A stretch of 64,000 nucleotides of DNA from Pseudopyrenochaeta lycopersici (Eukaryota; Ascomycota; Dothideomycetes; Pleosporales; Pseudopyrenochaetaceae). The notes beneath the pieces were generated by a model. That model was not told the origin of the DNA. It was given only the letters and a program-made list of their open reading frames with translations, and ran no database searches. The position numbers and the translations under genes were made by a program. The DNA is taken from contig NHZP01000004.1 of assembly GCA_003313425.1 (NCBI GenBank), positions 744,001 through 808,000 on the forward strand, in the 5' to 3' direction. Below, in pieces: positions 11,148 to 22,418 of this stretch. How positions within the stretch are numbered: the first letter of the stretch is position 1; each line of letters opens with the position of its first letter.

Positions 11148-11651
11148 CTTGTAAATGCAACTTTGTGGTCAGTCAGGCCTCCAAGATGTCTGACAACCCC
11201 ACGAGGCGGAGCTGCACACAATTGAGTAAGGAATCAACTTTTAGCGTGCAAGAATCAAATCTGAAGATGGACAGAATATATAGGTGACCCGACGGTCATA
11301 TGAACATATGAGCATATGATAACTTCGACCAACAGCTGCGTGGTCTTCTATTTGCGTCGTCCTCGAAGCGCCCGCGTTTGTTAGGCTGGCTCTAAGGTTG
11401 GTAGGCGCCAGCCCAAGCTCCACAGGACAGCAGATGCGACCCGTGACTTGCGGACCTCCGAGCCAATCCAGAAATTTACACCAGTGCGTCCATCAACGAC
11501 ACAACGCGCAATTGATGCTCTGCGCCACATCTGACATCGCGACCGATACTCTCAGCATCGCACAAACCCATCGACGTCATTTTCGAGCTGCCCGTTGCCC
11601 TCATCCGTCGCCGTAGCCCACTGTGGGCGTGTTTCTCCCAACACCGCCAAC
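11148..11651. promoter_or_regulatory. Divergent promoter region with a CATATGAN triplet
   Basis: Between the start of the Pro/Gln-rich gene and that of the uS8m gene. Includes the 8-base tandem repeat at 11297-11320. The pyrimidine-rich leader nearest 11652 belongs to the uS8m transcript. Confidence 0.5.
11297..11320. repeat. Three tandem copies of CATATGAN
   Basis: CATATGAA, CATATGAG, CATATGAT follow each other with exact 8-base period. CATATG is palindromic and fits the CANNTG core of bHLH sites. It lies about 330 bases before uS8m and 150 bases before the divergent gene. Confidence 0.7.
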
Positions 11652-12263
11652 ATGTCCCTCGTCAACCTCGCGCACGTATGCTCACATCTGCAAAATGCCT
11701 CCAAAGCTCGTCTCGGGCTGACATCAATACCCGTCTCCAAGATGCACGTCAACATTGCGCTCGGTCTGCAACGCGAAGGCTTTCTCTCTTCTGTCACACT
11801 CGGTGGACCCACACCACCCAGGCCTTTTCTGCTACAACCACAATACGACCCAGAGCAATTAGACAAGATGGCGCAGACCTTAAACGAAGAGCCATGGCAT
11901 GCGTATCCCACAGAAACCCCTGAGAAGGGAAAGAGCAACACTGAGAGTGCGTTGGGCAAAGAGCAGATTCACGACGTGCATGTGCCGGAGAATCCAGCAC
12001 GGAGGAGACTATGGCTGGGTCTAAAGTACTGGCAGAATGAGCCAGTGCTCAAGAATATGAAATTGGTGTCCAAGCCTACACGGCGGATATGGCTCACATC
12101 CGAAGACCTAGGCAAGATCACAAGAACACGAGAGTCAAGCTACGTCAAGGGATTGACGCATCCGGGGGAGTGTATGTTTATAACAACAGACAGAGGTATA
12201 TTGGAGGCACGGGAGTGTGTAGAGAGGCGGCTGGGTGGAATGGCGCTGTGCAGAGTGTGGTAG
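11652..12263 (+). CDS. MRPS8: Mitochondrial small-subunit ribosomal protein uS8m
   Basis: Intron-free, 203 residues from the ATG at 11652. An in-frame ATG at 11595 would add 19 residues, but MSLVNLAHVCSHLQNASK matches the known start of yeast Mrps8 closely, and the context before it (CGCCAACATG) is good. Visible family blocks are LTSIPVSKM near 23-31, EGFLSSVTLG near 42-51, RRRLWLGLKYWQNEPVLK, KLVSKPTRRIWL and the C-terminal LEARECVERRLGGMALCRVW. The insert between the two halves (about 60-115) is longer than in yeast. uS8m binds the small-subunit rRNA in the mitochondrial matrix and helps assemble the platform. No separate cleavable presequence is evident. Confidence 0.93.
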   Translation: MSLVNLAHVCSHLQNASKARLGLTSIPVSKMHVNIALGLQREGFLSSVTLGGPTPPRPFLLQPQYDPEQLDKMAQTLNEEPWHAYPTETPEKGKSNTESALGKEQIHDVHVPENPARRRLWLGLKYWQNEPVLKNMKLVSKPTRRIWLTSEDLGKITRTRESSYVKGLTHPGECMFITTDRGILEARECVERRLGGMALCRVW

Positions 12264-13104
12264 CGAAGACACATGCGCATGTATAACACCTGGACCGAAT
12301 GGCGGAATGTTGTGTCTGTTGCATTGCATCTCTTTGGCGTTGTAAGACATCCTGTAACAGTATCATGAGAAGATTCACATTGAACAATGCGTGGGGAAGG
12401 CATGTTCCTGCTTCTGTAGAAATATTGAAATCTATCGAAATCTAGGCCCCCAGACCCGATTCGCGTCTTCAATACCGGAAGAGCCCGTCTTACATATTCT
12501 CATCCAATGCACAAGCGCATTAATGCGCAGTGAACCTGGCACAAGTTTGAGCTCGGCATCATTTCGGTCATGCAGTACCCTTGTTGGCTGTCCTGGCAGA
12601 ATGGCAGAATTCACGAACTTAGCTGTCCTGATCTGGGAAATGCAACAAAAGGCGAATTCTTTTGCAAACGAATAGAACGTGGAAAATTTACCAACATTTG
12701 GGAACCGAACCGGTGCTCTCCAGAAGAGCAAGCCACGGCGGAGGCCCTATTTGTTGGGGAGTGTCGAATTCCGAGCAAGGTTTATTTCAGGGTTTGTGCC
12801 TCGTGTTCGACGTTGGTGGTGGCTCAGGGACCTACCAATATGGCCCCCGTTCAACGGGCGCTTAAGAATTTCAGCCTTAGGATTCGTGACCCCAGCAAGT
12901 TCATGGGTGGCATGAGTCGCTTGGCCTAGATATGCGGGCGAACACGCTCCTGCGTCTCCACTATTGCACTCCTCTGTTCCGATTCTTCCTCCCGCTATCA
13001 TACCCATCTGAGATCTCTGGTTCCCTATGAGCGTTCGCTCGCTCGGAAACGTACAATTGCCTTTACAAGTTTTAATTTCTTATTGACGACATTACGAAAC
13101 CACA
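12264..13104. other. Intergenic region
   Basis: 3' UTR of uS8m and promoter of the next gene. A 119-codon frame (12570-12929) is Cys-containing but has no conserved pattern I recognise. A GCGTTCGCTCGCTCGG repeat lies near 13029. Confidence 0.5.
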
Positions 13105-14108
13105 ATGGCTTTCAATGCATCAACTTTCTATACCTTCAACAGCTCGATTCTTCCCTCATACACGCTCAGCGCCGGCATCTTTCTCGGCTCAAATGGCGCT
13201 ATCAACATGACCGAACTTGGCTCCCTGTCCTCGGAAAACTGGCAAATATTCCCCCAAGGAGGCCGATATTTTATCCGAAACTATGACTATGGCGCAAAAT
13301 ACCAACTCGGTCTCACAGAGCAAGATCGGAGCGTACCGAAGTTGTATCCCAGGAGTGGCAGTTTGGCCCAGCAATGGAGCATTATACAGAGAACTGGAGG
13401 ATGGGAATTAGTGAATGGATTGTGGGGGAACGGAACATGGTTGGCTCTATCTGGTCCGTTCCTTGTCGCGCCAGCAATGAACTCGGGTGAAACTGGGAGA
13501 TTGTGGAATATCACAAGCAATCCAAGGCATGTAGAGTGCTATTAGGTGATGCATGAAGACCAAGATTACTGACGTCAGACAGTGCTGAGGCATCTGGCCC
13601 AAAAGGTGCGGAGATGTACAGCGAAGTAGAGGGTTTTGAGGTAAGTGATATATTTGCGCCCTCTAGACAGGGCGGTTCGCAAAGTCAAGTGTAAGAATAT
13701 GGGCAATCTGACAGTATACAGCTCTCCCAATCATCTTCGTCCAGCATTCTCGGTAGCTCCTCCACCGCTTCCGCTTCCGCAAGTCCTTCGGGCACATCCG
13801 TTACACCCTCTGCTTTACCCACATTGACCGCCGCTCCTCCATCCTCCTCACCTTCGCTCAGCGCGGGTGCCATAGCGGGCATCGCAATTGGCGGCGTTGC
13901 AGTACTCGCCGCTATCATATTCGCGGCCTGGTTCCTCATACGGAAGCGAAGACTCGCAAAGGAGCGTCCGTATGGACTGCACGGTGACAGCGGTCCATCT
14001 GAGAAATATGCATATCAGGCAGAATTGGAGACGCCAAGAGCAGAATTGGAATCACCGAGACAGGTATGGGAAAAAGACCCTGCTACTAAGCCCACGGAAT
14101 TGCCATGA
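13105..14108 (+). CDS. Single-pass surface protein with ricin-B-like N-terminal domain and Ser/Thr stalk
   Basis: Exons 13105-13526, 13583-13640 and 13722-14108 give 288 residues. The first intron has a GC donor (AAG then GCATGT) and ends CAGACAG; it is the only join tried that keeps the frame (NP-SAEASGPKG). The first 140 residues have Trp-centred beta-trefoil-like repeats (NWQIFPQGGRYFIRNY, QQWSIIQRTGGWELVNG, GRLWNITSN), as in ricin-B-like or fascin-like lectin folds. A Ser/Thr/Pro/Ala stalk (about 162-200) leads to a membrane helix (AIAGIAIGGVAVLAAIIFAAWF) and a short cytoplasmic tail with RKRR. This architecture resembles fungal wall-stress or Mid2-type sensors. No clear signal peptide is seen at the N-terminus, so topology would rely on the internal helix. 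Ligand unknown. Confidence 0.75.
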
Positions 14109-16135
14109 GACGAGAAAAGAGTGGTTCAAGAGTTACTATAAGCCCTGCAAAAATGAAAAAAATTTAGAGACGGGCATAAAGCAGCGCGCAGCTCGTCAGC
14201 TTGCAGATTTCTAGACCCAGGATTTGATGTGATCCATTTCGTCGAAAGGCACATATTCATCGACGATGACGAAGTGTTATTGCCCCCTTGAAGACGCCAG
14301 AATGGAGATTGGGCTGGTTTGCTATTGTGTAAAGTATACCGCTTCGATCCAAACCATTCCAGCTTGGACGAACTCTACAGAAATGGCGGCAAGCACTCTT
14401 TTGAAAGTCTAAAACGCGGCATAAGATCACAATGGACTTTCACCCTTTGTTAGATATCCTCTTCTCAAGTCTATATTACGAATTATCGAAAGTACCACCA
14501 CCTGTTCGACTGGTTGGATGGATTTAATCTGAGCTACTATCTTTCATGAAAATTCTCTTACCGTGGCTGATTGGACTGTATGATTACTATTTCGATTGGT
14601 ATTTGTTGGTTTTCATTCTGCTGGGCGAAATCTTTCTCCTTTGACATCCAGCATCCATTCAGCAGATCTACCCAAGACGCGAACATGAACATCATTTCCC
14701 ATATCACCATTCCCGCGTTTCGGGGTGAGAGCGGGACTAATGAGAGTATACATAGTATTGATACTGTGTTTCGTTGTCATGATCGGGAGGCTACACTGCT
14801 ATGTAATAACAAAGAGGGGAGTTCAGGCTAGGTTGATGCTTATAGCTGTCATGAATACAGACAAGAGATGCACCAGTGAAAGCTCATGGATCAATAGGCC
14901 TTGAAGTGTCGAAAGGATTTCTGTTCACATCTCTAGCAATCTGAAAGCCATCCTGGACTCCTCCTTTCAGTCTTGCCATCACGCTGCGCTCGTCACTGCT
15001 GCTGGTTTTGCCTTGCTCCTTTTCATCAAACTCTCGCTATGCAAAACTAACGAGGACGGATGATAAATCAGTGAAATATAAATCCAAACTGTTTCTTCAT
15101 CCTAACAGGCGTATCTTAGCGGGAATTCGCAGAAACCATACTGTACTTACCATACAGCACTTTGGGCAGTAGAGATGCTAGCTGAATTTCCCGGAATGGC
15201 AAAATGTAGCTGGTTGGGACGCAGTGCAGTTCATATCACGCGTATTGGTGAACTTGCTAGTTGGGACTAGGTCGATGCTCTGCTCGGGTACTTATTGCAA
15301 AAAGATGACTTCATGCCCCACCATTTCGGATTGGTTAATTATGCACTAGAATATACTGAAGTAGCCAACTTGGCATATGATCAGCACAGGGCTGACGTCG
15401 TGTGCTTCTTTGGTATGGAAGGTGTGCTTCAGTGGTAGCAGTTACTCGGAAGCACGAAGCTGGAGTACGCTTGCAAGGATATCTATAATTGCAGTCCTGA
15501 TTCTACAAGCGTTCGTCTAGCGTGATGATCATCACTGCTTGTGTCGTTGAAAGAAGGTTCATAATCCCTTGATTGCGTTACCTAATTAGCGTCGTGGTCG
15601 GAATGTATTGGGGCCACAGGGCTGAACAACGGCCACGCGACTCAACGTCACAACGTGAACACCGGTTTCCTGGTAGCTATGGAATGCAAGCACATGGTTG
15701 TCTTGTTTGGGAAGTGAGCTGAAATCTTGTTTTCCACATCCTGAATGCAGCGAATGCTTGTCTGAAAGATTTTTGTTATTCTCTAGTGACATCTGGAAAT
15801 GCACCTGTTGTGAGTGCACCTAGTGCGAAGAATTGAGACCAATCGTTGAAGATCATCGTTGTGAATTATGAGATATATACACAATATGTACCAATCTGCG
15901 AGATTCAAATCATCTCCATGCAGGTCGTGACCGTCGCGTTGCATCAATGCCATAAGCTCATGCCAAATCCATGCTAGGTATCTCTCGTCAAGGTAAAACA
16001 TGTTCAAAGAAATTCGTTATCTGGTCCCATCCTCACCAGACTTCCCGTATCTCAAGCCGCATCCAGGTCATCCTTTGCAGGACAGTGCACGACTTCTAGA
16101 CTGATATACATCCCAACCCAATGAAGCGCACAATC
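14109..16135. other. Gene-poor convergent region
   Basis: About 2 kb between convergent stops. Only short frames exist (for example 14571-14831 plus, 15783-16007 minus), with no recognisable domain and no matched splice pairs. No transposon ends were seen. Confidence 0.5.
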
Positions 16136-16794
16136 TTACACATAGCTACGTCGACTGTGGCTGTGGTGCGAGTAGCGAGGGCTGCGAGAGCGGTGACCAT
16201 GGCGGGATCGGTGAACTTCGCGCTTGACGACCACACGGTCAGTGTCATTGCGGTGATGACGATGGACGAGAAGGGCTAGCAGCATGGTAATAAAGAAGAA
16301 GATGCAGTTCCTAGGACTTTGTTAGTGAAAAGCTTCCTCCCCATAGACATTTTAATTGCTTACATGATGCCAAATGCCCACGAAGCCTTGAGCATAGCAC
16401 ACTGGCGATCGACGTTCAGCGAATATGTGTTTCCAGAGACGTTGAATAAGCCCAGGTCGGCGTTGTACGAGCCATTTGATCGCCAGCTGGAGCAGTCCGC
16501 ATCGCCGATTCCTCGGAGCTCATAGACAGCGCCAATGAAAGCACCAACGAAGAGTAGGTCGATAAAAGCGACGAAGTTGGCCGAATGACGTGCGCGCGCG
16601 TATAGGAATAACGTCCCTAACGCCCAAGCCGCGCCTAGCACCGATACAATGAACAGGATCAAGATGGATCTTGGTGTGAGGAGGTTGCGGTCATTGTACC
16701 AGTCGACGAACCAAGCGAGCATACCCAGTGTGGGTATCAACGTAACGATCTGAAAGATCCTCCAGAACATGAACGATAGCCCTGAGAAAGACAT
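16136..16794 (-). CDS. Marvel-like four-helix membrane protein
   Basis: Exons 16364-16794 and 16136-16310 give 201 residues; the 53-base intron has a GTAAGC donor and CCTAG acceptor, and without it the frame stops at once after FGIM. Four hydrophobic helices are visible: FWRIFQIVTLIPTLGMLAWF (10-29), SILILFIVSVLGAAWALGTL, FVAFIDLLFVGAFIGAVYEL and, across the splice, ASWAFGIMNCIFFFITMLLALL. A loop between helices 3 and 4 holds two Cys (DADCSSW and DRQCAML). The tail is rich in His, Arg and Ser (HRHH, RSRHGHRSRSPRYSHHSHSRRS). The layout fits the fungal Marvel/Nce102-like membrane proteins of the plasma membrane and vesicles. Exact subfamily unknown. Confidence 0.8.
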
Positions 16795-18483
16795 GGTGGG
16801 TGGTGGTAGCTTTCCACAGTTACTGGGCAGTCAAGCGTGTTTGCGTTGGTAGAGGTAGAGCACGGGCAGGTGCAGGTGTCGTATTGCGATGCGCCTAGTA
16901 GGTGCGACGCGCGAAAGAGGGTACAAGACGATAGCACGCAAAAGGCGTCGGGCAGTGCGCCTTTATGCAGCAACGGTGACAGCGACTAGGATGCAGCTTG
17001 TTTTGCGATCGGTTTCCGGCACGCAACAGCGCACAGTCTGCTCCTCGTGGTGTTATGAGTGTGACGTAGGTTGGAGGAAACCGGATCGATAAATATGCTA
17101 GGGTGTGGCATGGGAGATGGCGGGGAAGAGGCTGGCAGGTGGCTGGGTCATGCCTCTCTCCCGTCGCGGCCAACCAAAACAACACATGGGCCGCACCGGG
17201 CTCTCGAAAAAACTGCAACATTATATGAAACCTCTATTACTCACTAAGAGCCCTTTAAGTCTGGCTACGGCCTTTCTCTAGTCCGTACAGTGCGGGAGGG
17301 AAAGGTACAAGGTCGAGCGACAACGAAATGCCGCCGCCGTTGTTAGTTCCAATAGCAGGTTGGGCTGCACACAGCTCTCGGCACAATCACGCGTCCTGAT
17401 CCTTGGATTGGACAGGCCGCCGCCATTATTCATGACATTTTCTCAGAGTCGCCTAGCGACAGTTACGGTCAGAATCCTCCGGCGCTGGAGTTCTTTGGTT
17501 CTATCACCCGTCTTCCGCGTCTATCAACCAGCTTTCTGGGCCAAAGCTCCCCAACGCACCGTTGGCTCCAGACTACCGTACATTAGGCAAGACCCTTGCG
17601 TGAGACCAACACTACGGCATCTCCGAGGGTCTTTGTAGAACCGAAGTCATCTCCACACGTCTTGGATACATCACTCTACCGTGTGTCTGCGGTGTCGCCC
17701 TCACCCTCATGCTTCTGCCCCAGGACCGCTTCTGATCTCGATCTGCGGGGTCCTGGGCTTTGCTGACGCCCAGAACCATCACAAATCAGCCCGACCTTAT
17801 CACACACAGCACGTCCAACTAACCGTGACCGGGCCGCTCTTTTGCACCCCCGGATCTTACGCCAGGGGCGCTATTGGTCTCTCCACTTAACAATGCAGCC
17901 GCTCTGCGGAGGGCTTGCCTTGCCCTGTGGCTTGCAGATGGTCCTCTCGCTTGGTGGATGAAGGCAGAAAATCGGTAAGGTGAGCATGGTCTCTTATCAG
18001 TAGCCAGACCGCAGGCAGGCACTAGCTGTGCCCAATTGGGATGACTGGGTGCTCCACATCCTGACTTGCGGGAAGAGCAGGCAAGGATCCCTTAAAATAA
18101 GTCAATTAATACTGCTTCATCTCGCACAGCACTTAGTAGGGTGTTCTGTCTCTTCACCCGTCGCGTTGCCTTTTGTTGTTTTTCTGCGCTTTCCGTTACA
18201 CGGAACGCTGGCCGTGACTTTGAAACCCCTCCACCGACCATAGTACCACAGTCTCTCAGCCGCGCCAGTCCAAGCAGCCTGATATATTGCTGCAGAACGC
18301 TCGTTTGCATTCTTCCTCACATTTTCCATTGTTCTTCGCTTCAATTCCGTTCGTTAAGCGTGTCATTCAACACATCTATCGCCACTTTGGGAGACGCCAT
18401 TGATTGACGTTACTACATTACAACGACCCCTCCAGATCAAGCTGAACGCGAGCCATCCATTGCGGAGCTCCTCTGATTAAGCA
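16795..18483. promoter_or_regulatory. Long divergent intergenic region
   Basis: About 1.7 kb between two divergent starts. The half nearest 18484 is pyrimidine-rich (TCTTCCTCACATTTTCC around 18310), as in fungal 5' leaders. Frames inside (17360-17638, 17681-17890) show no domains. A GGTGTCGTATTGCG..GGGCAGTGCG GC-rich part lies around 16870-16960. Confidence 0.5.
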
Positions 18484-21400
18484 ATGTCCGCAAGAGGGGC
18501 TCGAAGTAGAAAGGTGCAACAGAAAGATATTCAGAAAAAGGAAAAAAAGGTCGTAGGAAAAGGGAAAGCTCCAGAAGCGATCTACGAGCAGCCCGACGAT
18601 GCTTTCGCCGACTGGCTTCCGACGCCGAGCCTCAATAATTCAAGGAGCGGTATCTCCCGGTCGATCACAGTCTCCAGCAACGTTAGTCGCGGCACCTCAC
18701 ACAGTAGTGGAACAAATGACAGCAGCAGCAGACCGCGACTACACAATGTCCACTCTCCCGACTCGCTGGGACCTGCCCGCCCGCCAAAATCCTCAGGGGG
18801 TGGTTCAGCTTCTGTATCAGATGTCTCTTCAAAGGGAAAAGAAAAAACAAAATTCCAAGCTAATGGCAAAGAGACAAAGGCACCTCGCGGCAGAGGAGGA
18901 GGAGTTCCCATCAAGAAGACCGTCGCGCCGTCACCTGCACCACCAATGTTCAGGGCTGAATCCGCTGCTTCCTACCCTTCGGCCAACCAGAAAACCTGGA
19001 TGAACTTTAGGGTTTGGGAAGGAGGCAAAGATGGGATGCGCCCGTATAGTGGCTTCGATTTTGTAAAGCTCCCCGACACGCAAAAGGACCCTGAAGCTAA
19101 CTAAGCGACATAGGACGAGGACATGCATAATGGTAGTGTGCTAATATATTTCAAAGAAGAACAGATAGATGAAGACCGTCCGATTCCCTCGATCCGTGCA
19201 GAGCTTGACGTCCTCGAGAACTCGGGATCAACCTGGCTAAGCAATGCGCTTTTATATGGCAAGATCGATGACAACGATGACGACGAGTGGGCTCTGCCAG
19301 GCAGCCCAGAATCATTGATGCCGCCGCAGCACTTCTCACCTAATTACCCTCAACCTGGACAACGGAATATGTTAAGCCCAACATCGCCCGGTGGGAGGTC
19401 GCCTCCACCATTTGACATTGATCAAGCGTATGCTGGCATAGATAATAGAGCTGCTTCTCGCGCCGAGCAATTTTCTGAATCAAATCACTCTGGTCGCTCA
19501 CAATCGCCCGCACCATTCCGGCGACCTAAGCCAGGGAATCCTACGCACGAAATTTGGTTCACGGCACCAAACACAATCAAGACCCTCCAAGGGCAAAGGC
19601 TTCACCACGTCGCTATACGGAACTTTCTCGCCATGCTACATGGAAAACCTGTTGTTGGGGCGGACTTGTACAACATGCTGAATACACTCCAACCAGAGAT
19701 ACAAGTGATGTATGACTTGGATACTGACGATCAGACTAGAATGTCGCCTCGTGAGCGCAGTGTTCAGATGATAACGAACTATCTTGGGAAGCATGGGCTT
19801 GACGATGTGCGTAACAACATCCGGCACGCTTTGGGACTGCTCGCTTGGTCTGAGCAGGACAACGTAAAATGGCGGCAGGGTTACCTCGAAAGCTTTGTGC
19901 ATCTCGCTGGCGTTATGACACTGCGGATTGAAGACCTGCCAGAGTTCAAACGATTATCTGTGGTCACCAGACGGAACCTGGGGCTCACAGGAAAGACCCT
20001 CCAGCTGCGTATCATGGAGGCAGAGGAGAAGCTGGCAAGCTTTGATTTTAGTGACCTCTGGGAAGATACTTCCAAAGCTGCTACCAGCCATGTCCACCAA
20101 AGCTACCAGGCCTTCCGACAGTTCCTTATTGCCCATTACACACGCATATACGGGAATTGGCCCCCAAACACCAATAAGACCTGGTTGGACCGCAGAGTTG
20201 TGCTCGCCATGCAAGAAGACTTCGGTTCTCTATACGACTATCTTGTCAACCGTGACGTAATTTGGAACCCGCGCGAAGAGCGTGCAAGCAGGAAGTGGGA
20301 AATGGCGCATAGAAAGAATGATGACTTCAAAGCAGATCTACCTGAACTCGGTATGACAGACATGCTTGTCACATTTGACGCCAAATATGGGTATGCACAT
20401 ATCCCACACCCGTACCCATTATTGCCCAGGGAAATATCCAAGACAAGTAAAGAGAAGGAAAAAAGGAGCTTTTTTGACCGAATGAAGAAGGACAAGAGCA
20501 AGGACATTGCGAAAGACGCGAAGGCGCATTTGCAACTTTCAATCGTCTTCAGTGACGCAACAAACATCGAGAAGCTGGATGTAAATTTTAATGGTAAACA
20601 AAGATCATTGTCAGAATCGTTCTCAAGGAAATATGCTAACAGCTACAACAGGGTCTACGCTAATTGACAAATTCGAACAATTCGAACTCACTACTGACTT
20701 GAAGCACACCACACCCCGTGAAGCGCGCCTTGGGCGCTGGGTACTCCTCTATGGTGTCCTACAAGTCCTCTCCACCTTGTCCGTAGATGTCCAGGGTCTC
20801 AAGCACACCGAAGGTGTTCGCTACTTCCTCTGTACAGACTTGAAACGCTGTCCGGAATGGGTCACATACGGCCAGAGCGAGCACTTGGAAGCTAGTCAAC
20901 ACCGTTCGTGGTGCTGGCAACGCGCCTGGGATCCTATGCCTATGCAGACCGCACCCGTTGAACTTGACGCTCAACCAGCGACTGGGGAAAATGTCTCTCC
21001 CAATCACCAAGAGCCGTCATATGACACTGAGATTGTCGGACACGCACACGTTGCCCACGGCCTACCTAGTCCCCCTCCCGAACGCGCCCTCCCAGCGCCA
21101 CCCCCGTCATTCGATGGCGCAACACTGATGCAAAACGACATCCGCCGTCTTGGCGAGAAAATTGACGGCCTCTCCCTCTCGCACAACGCAACACACCATT
21201 TCCGCCAAGAATTCGAGCGCCGACGTGAAAACGAAAAAGTTATGCAAAGCGATTTCCATGACCGGAAGCCTCGACTCGAAGGCGAGACGTTCGGACCAGG
21301 AACGGCCACTACCACCAACAACAACAACAATAACAATCCTAATTTCCGACCGCGCCAGGACTCATTGCCCAGATTTACAGAGGAGCGAAGCCAGAGCAGA

Positions 21401-21685
21401 ATGGACGACACATTCCGCCTCACCGAATCCGACTTCCGCGCCAAACAGCAGCAAGGCCTCATCCCTCCCCCGGCGCGAAGTCCCATGCGCTCCCACGTCA
21501 CCAGCGTGAACACAGATCTTGGGGGTTACCCATTCAGTGCAAACGAAATGCCCTGGCCGGTGCCGCCTGGGTACGAAGCGAGCAATAGGGAGAGCACCGT
21601 GTTGGGCAATGCGTATTTGACTGACCGTGGCTTTGAGGATTATAGGAGTCCGAGGAGGTTGCATGAGAGGGGTGGGTGGGATTAA
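18484..21685 (+). CDS. Large conserved fungal protein, DUF8004-like
   Basis: Exons 18484-19062, 19114-20593 and 20652-21685 give 1030 residues. Intron 1 (51 bases, GTAAAG, branch GCTAAC, ACATAG) and intron 2 (58 bases, GTAAAC, branch GCTAAC, CAACAG) keep the frame. The N-terminal 160 residues are basic and Ser-rich. A folded-looking part runs from about 165 to 790: NFRVWEGGKDGMRPYSGFDF, DEDMHNGSVLIYFKEEQ, EIWFTAPNTIKTLQGQRLHH, a helix-rich block (RNFLAMLHGKPVVGADLYNM, LGLTGKTLQLRIMEAEEKLA), then STLIDKFEQFELTTDLKHTT and EGVRYFLCTDLKRCPEWV. The tail is disordered with seven Asn in a row at 21317-21337. I recall this arrangement as the uncharacterised DUF8004 family of Pezizomycotina; the name is from memory. 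Function unknown. Confidence 0.8.
21317..21337 (+). repeat. AAY codon run (poly-Asn, 7 residues)
   Basis: Seven consecutive AAC/AAT codons inside the disordered tail of the DUF8004-like protein. Likely polymorphic. Confidence 0.8.
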
Positions 21686-22418
21686 AGTGGGTAAAGGAGG
21701 TCTTGGGCGGGAAGCGGTAGGCTGCGGCAAGTGGGGGTAGAGGATACTGTAGGGAATAGGGGTTCCATGTTGACAACGACGACGATGGACCCACGAGGTG
21801 TTCGATGATGCTATTTTGGACGATTTGTTCGACTTTCTTTTTGGCTTTGATACCCTTTAGCGTTGACATATTTTCATTTCAGATTCTGGGGTGGGGGAAA
21901 CAAAAACCAAAATCAAAAGTTCAGGGATGGGAAATGTGTTAATCATCAAACACTGGGGGAAAAACGGTCTTAAAAGTATAGGTCCAGGATATTCATGTTT
22001 GAATGTTTAATTTATTGTGGTGCGATATTCTGAGGATTGGATATGTGACAAAACGATCAGGGGTATCTCATAAAACTACACATAAAAGTACAGAGCGGTG
22101 ACCGCCGACGCGACCGAAATCTGCTTCAAGACGCAACAAAAAAGCCAACTGAAGGCGGGGCCGTAGATATCAGACATTATCCAAAAGCGAGAGATAAAGG
22201 AAAGGTGACAGCCCGTGTGGACGCCATTATGGCCGTGGAAAACAAAGGAAATGATCGTAGGACGTCGAAGTCGCATTCGACGTGTTGTGCCATTTACGCC
22301 TGTGCAAGGAAAAGACAGTCTTAATGCCCGAAAGTAAACGCCAGTAAAAGGGAACGGAGGCCGGGGTATGTGTAAGCAGATGACATAGGAAATCCAAATT
22401 GACAAGTACTGAACTTTG
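21686..22418. other. Convergent intergenic region
   Basis: 3' flanks of two convergent genes. A 120-codon minus frame (22076-22438) overlaps the downstream gene end and shows no features. Confidence 0.55.

Noticed and set aside
12570..12929. 119-codon plus-strand frame with several Cys
   Set aside because: No recognisable motif, no splice partners and no codon preference like that of neighbours.
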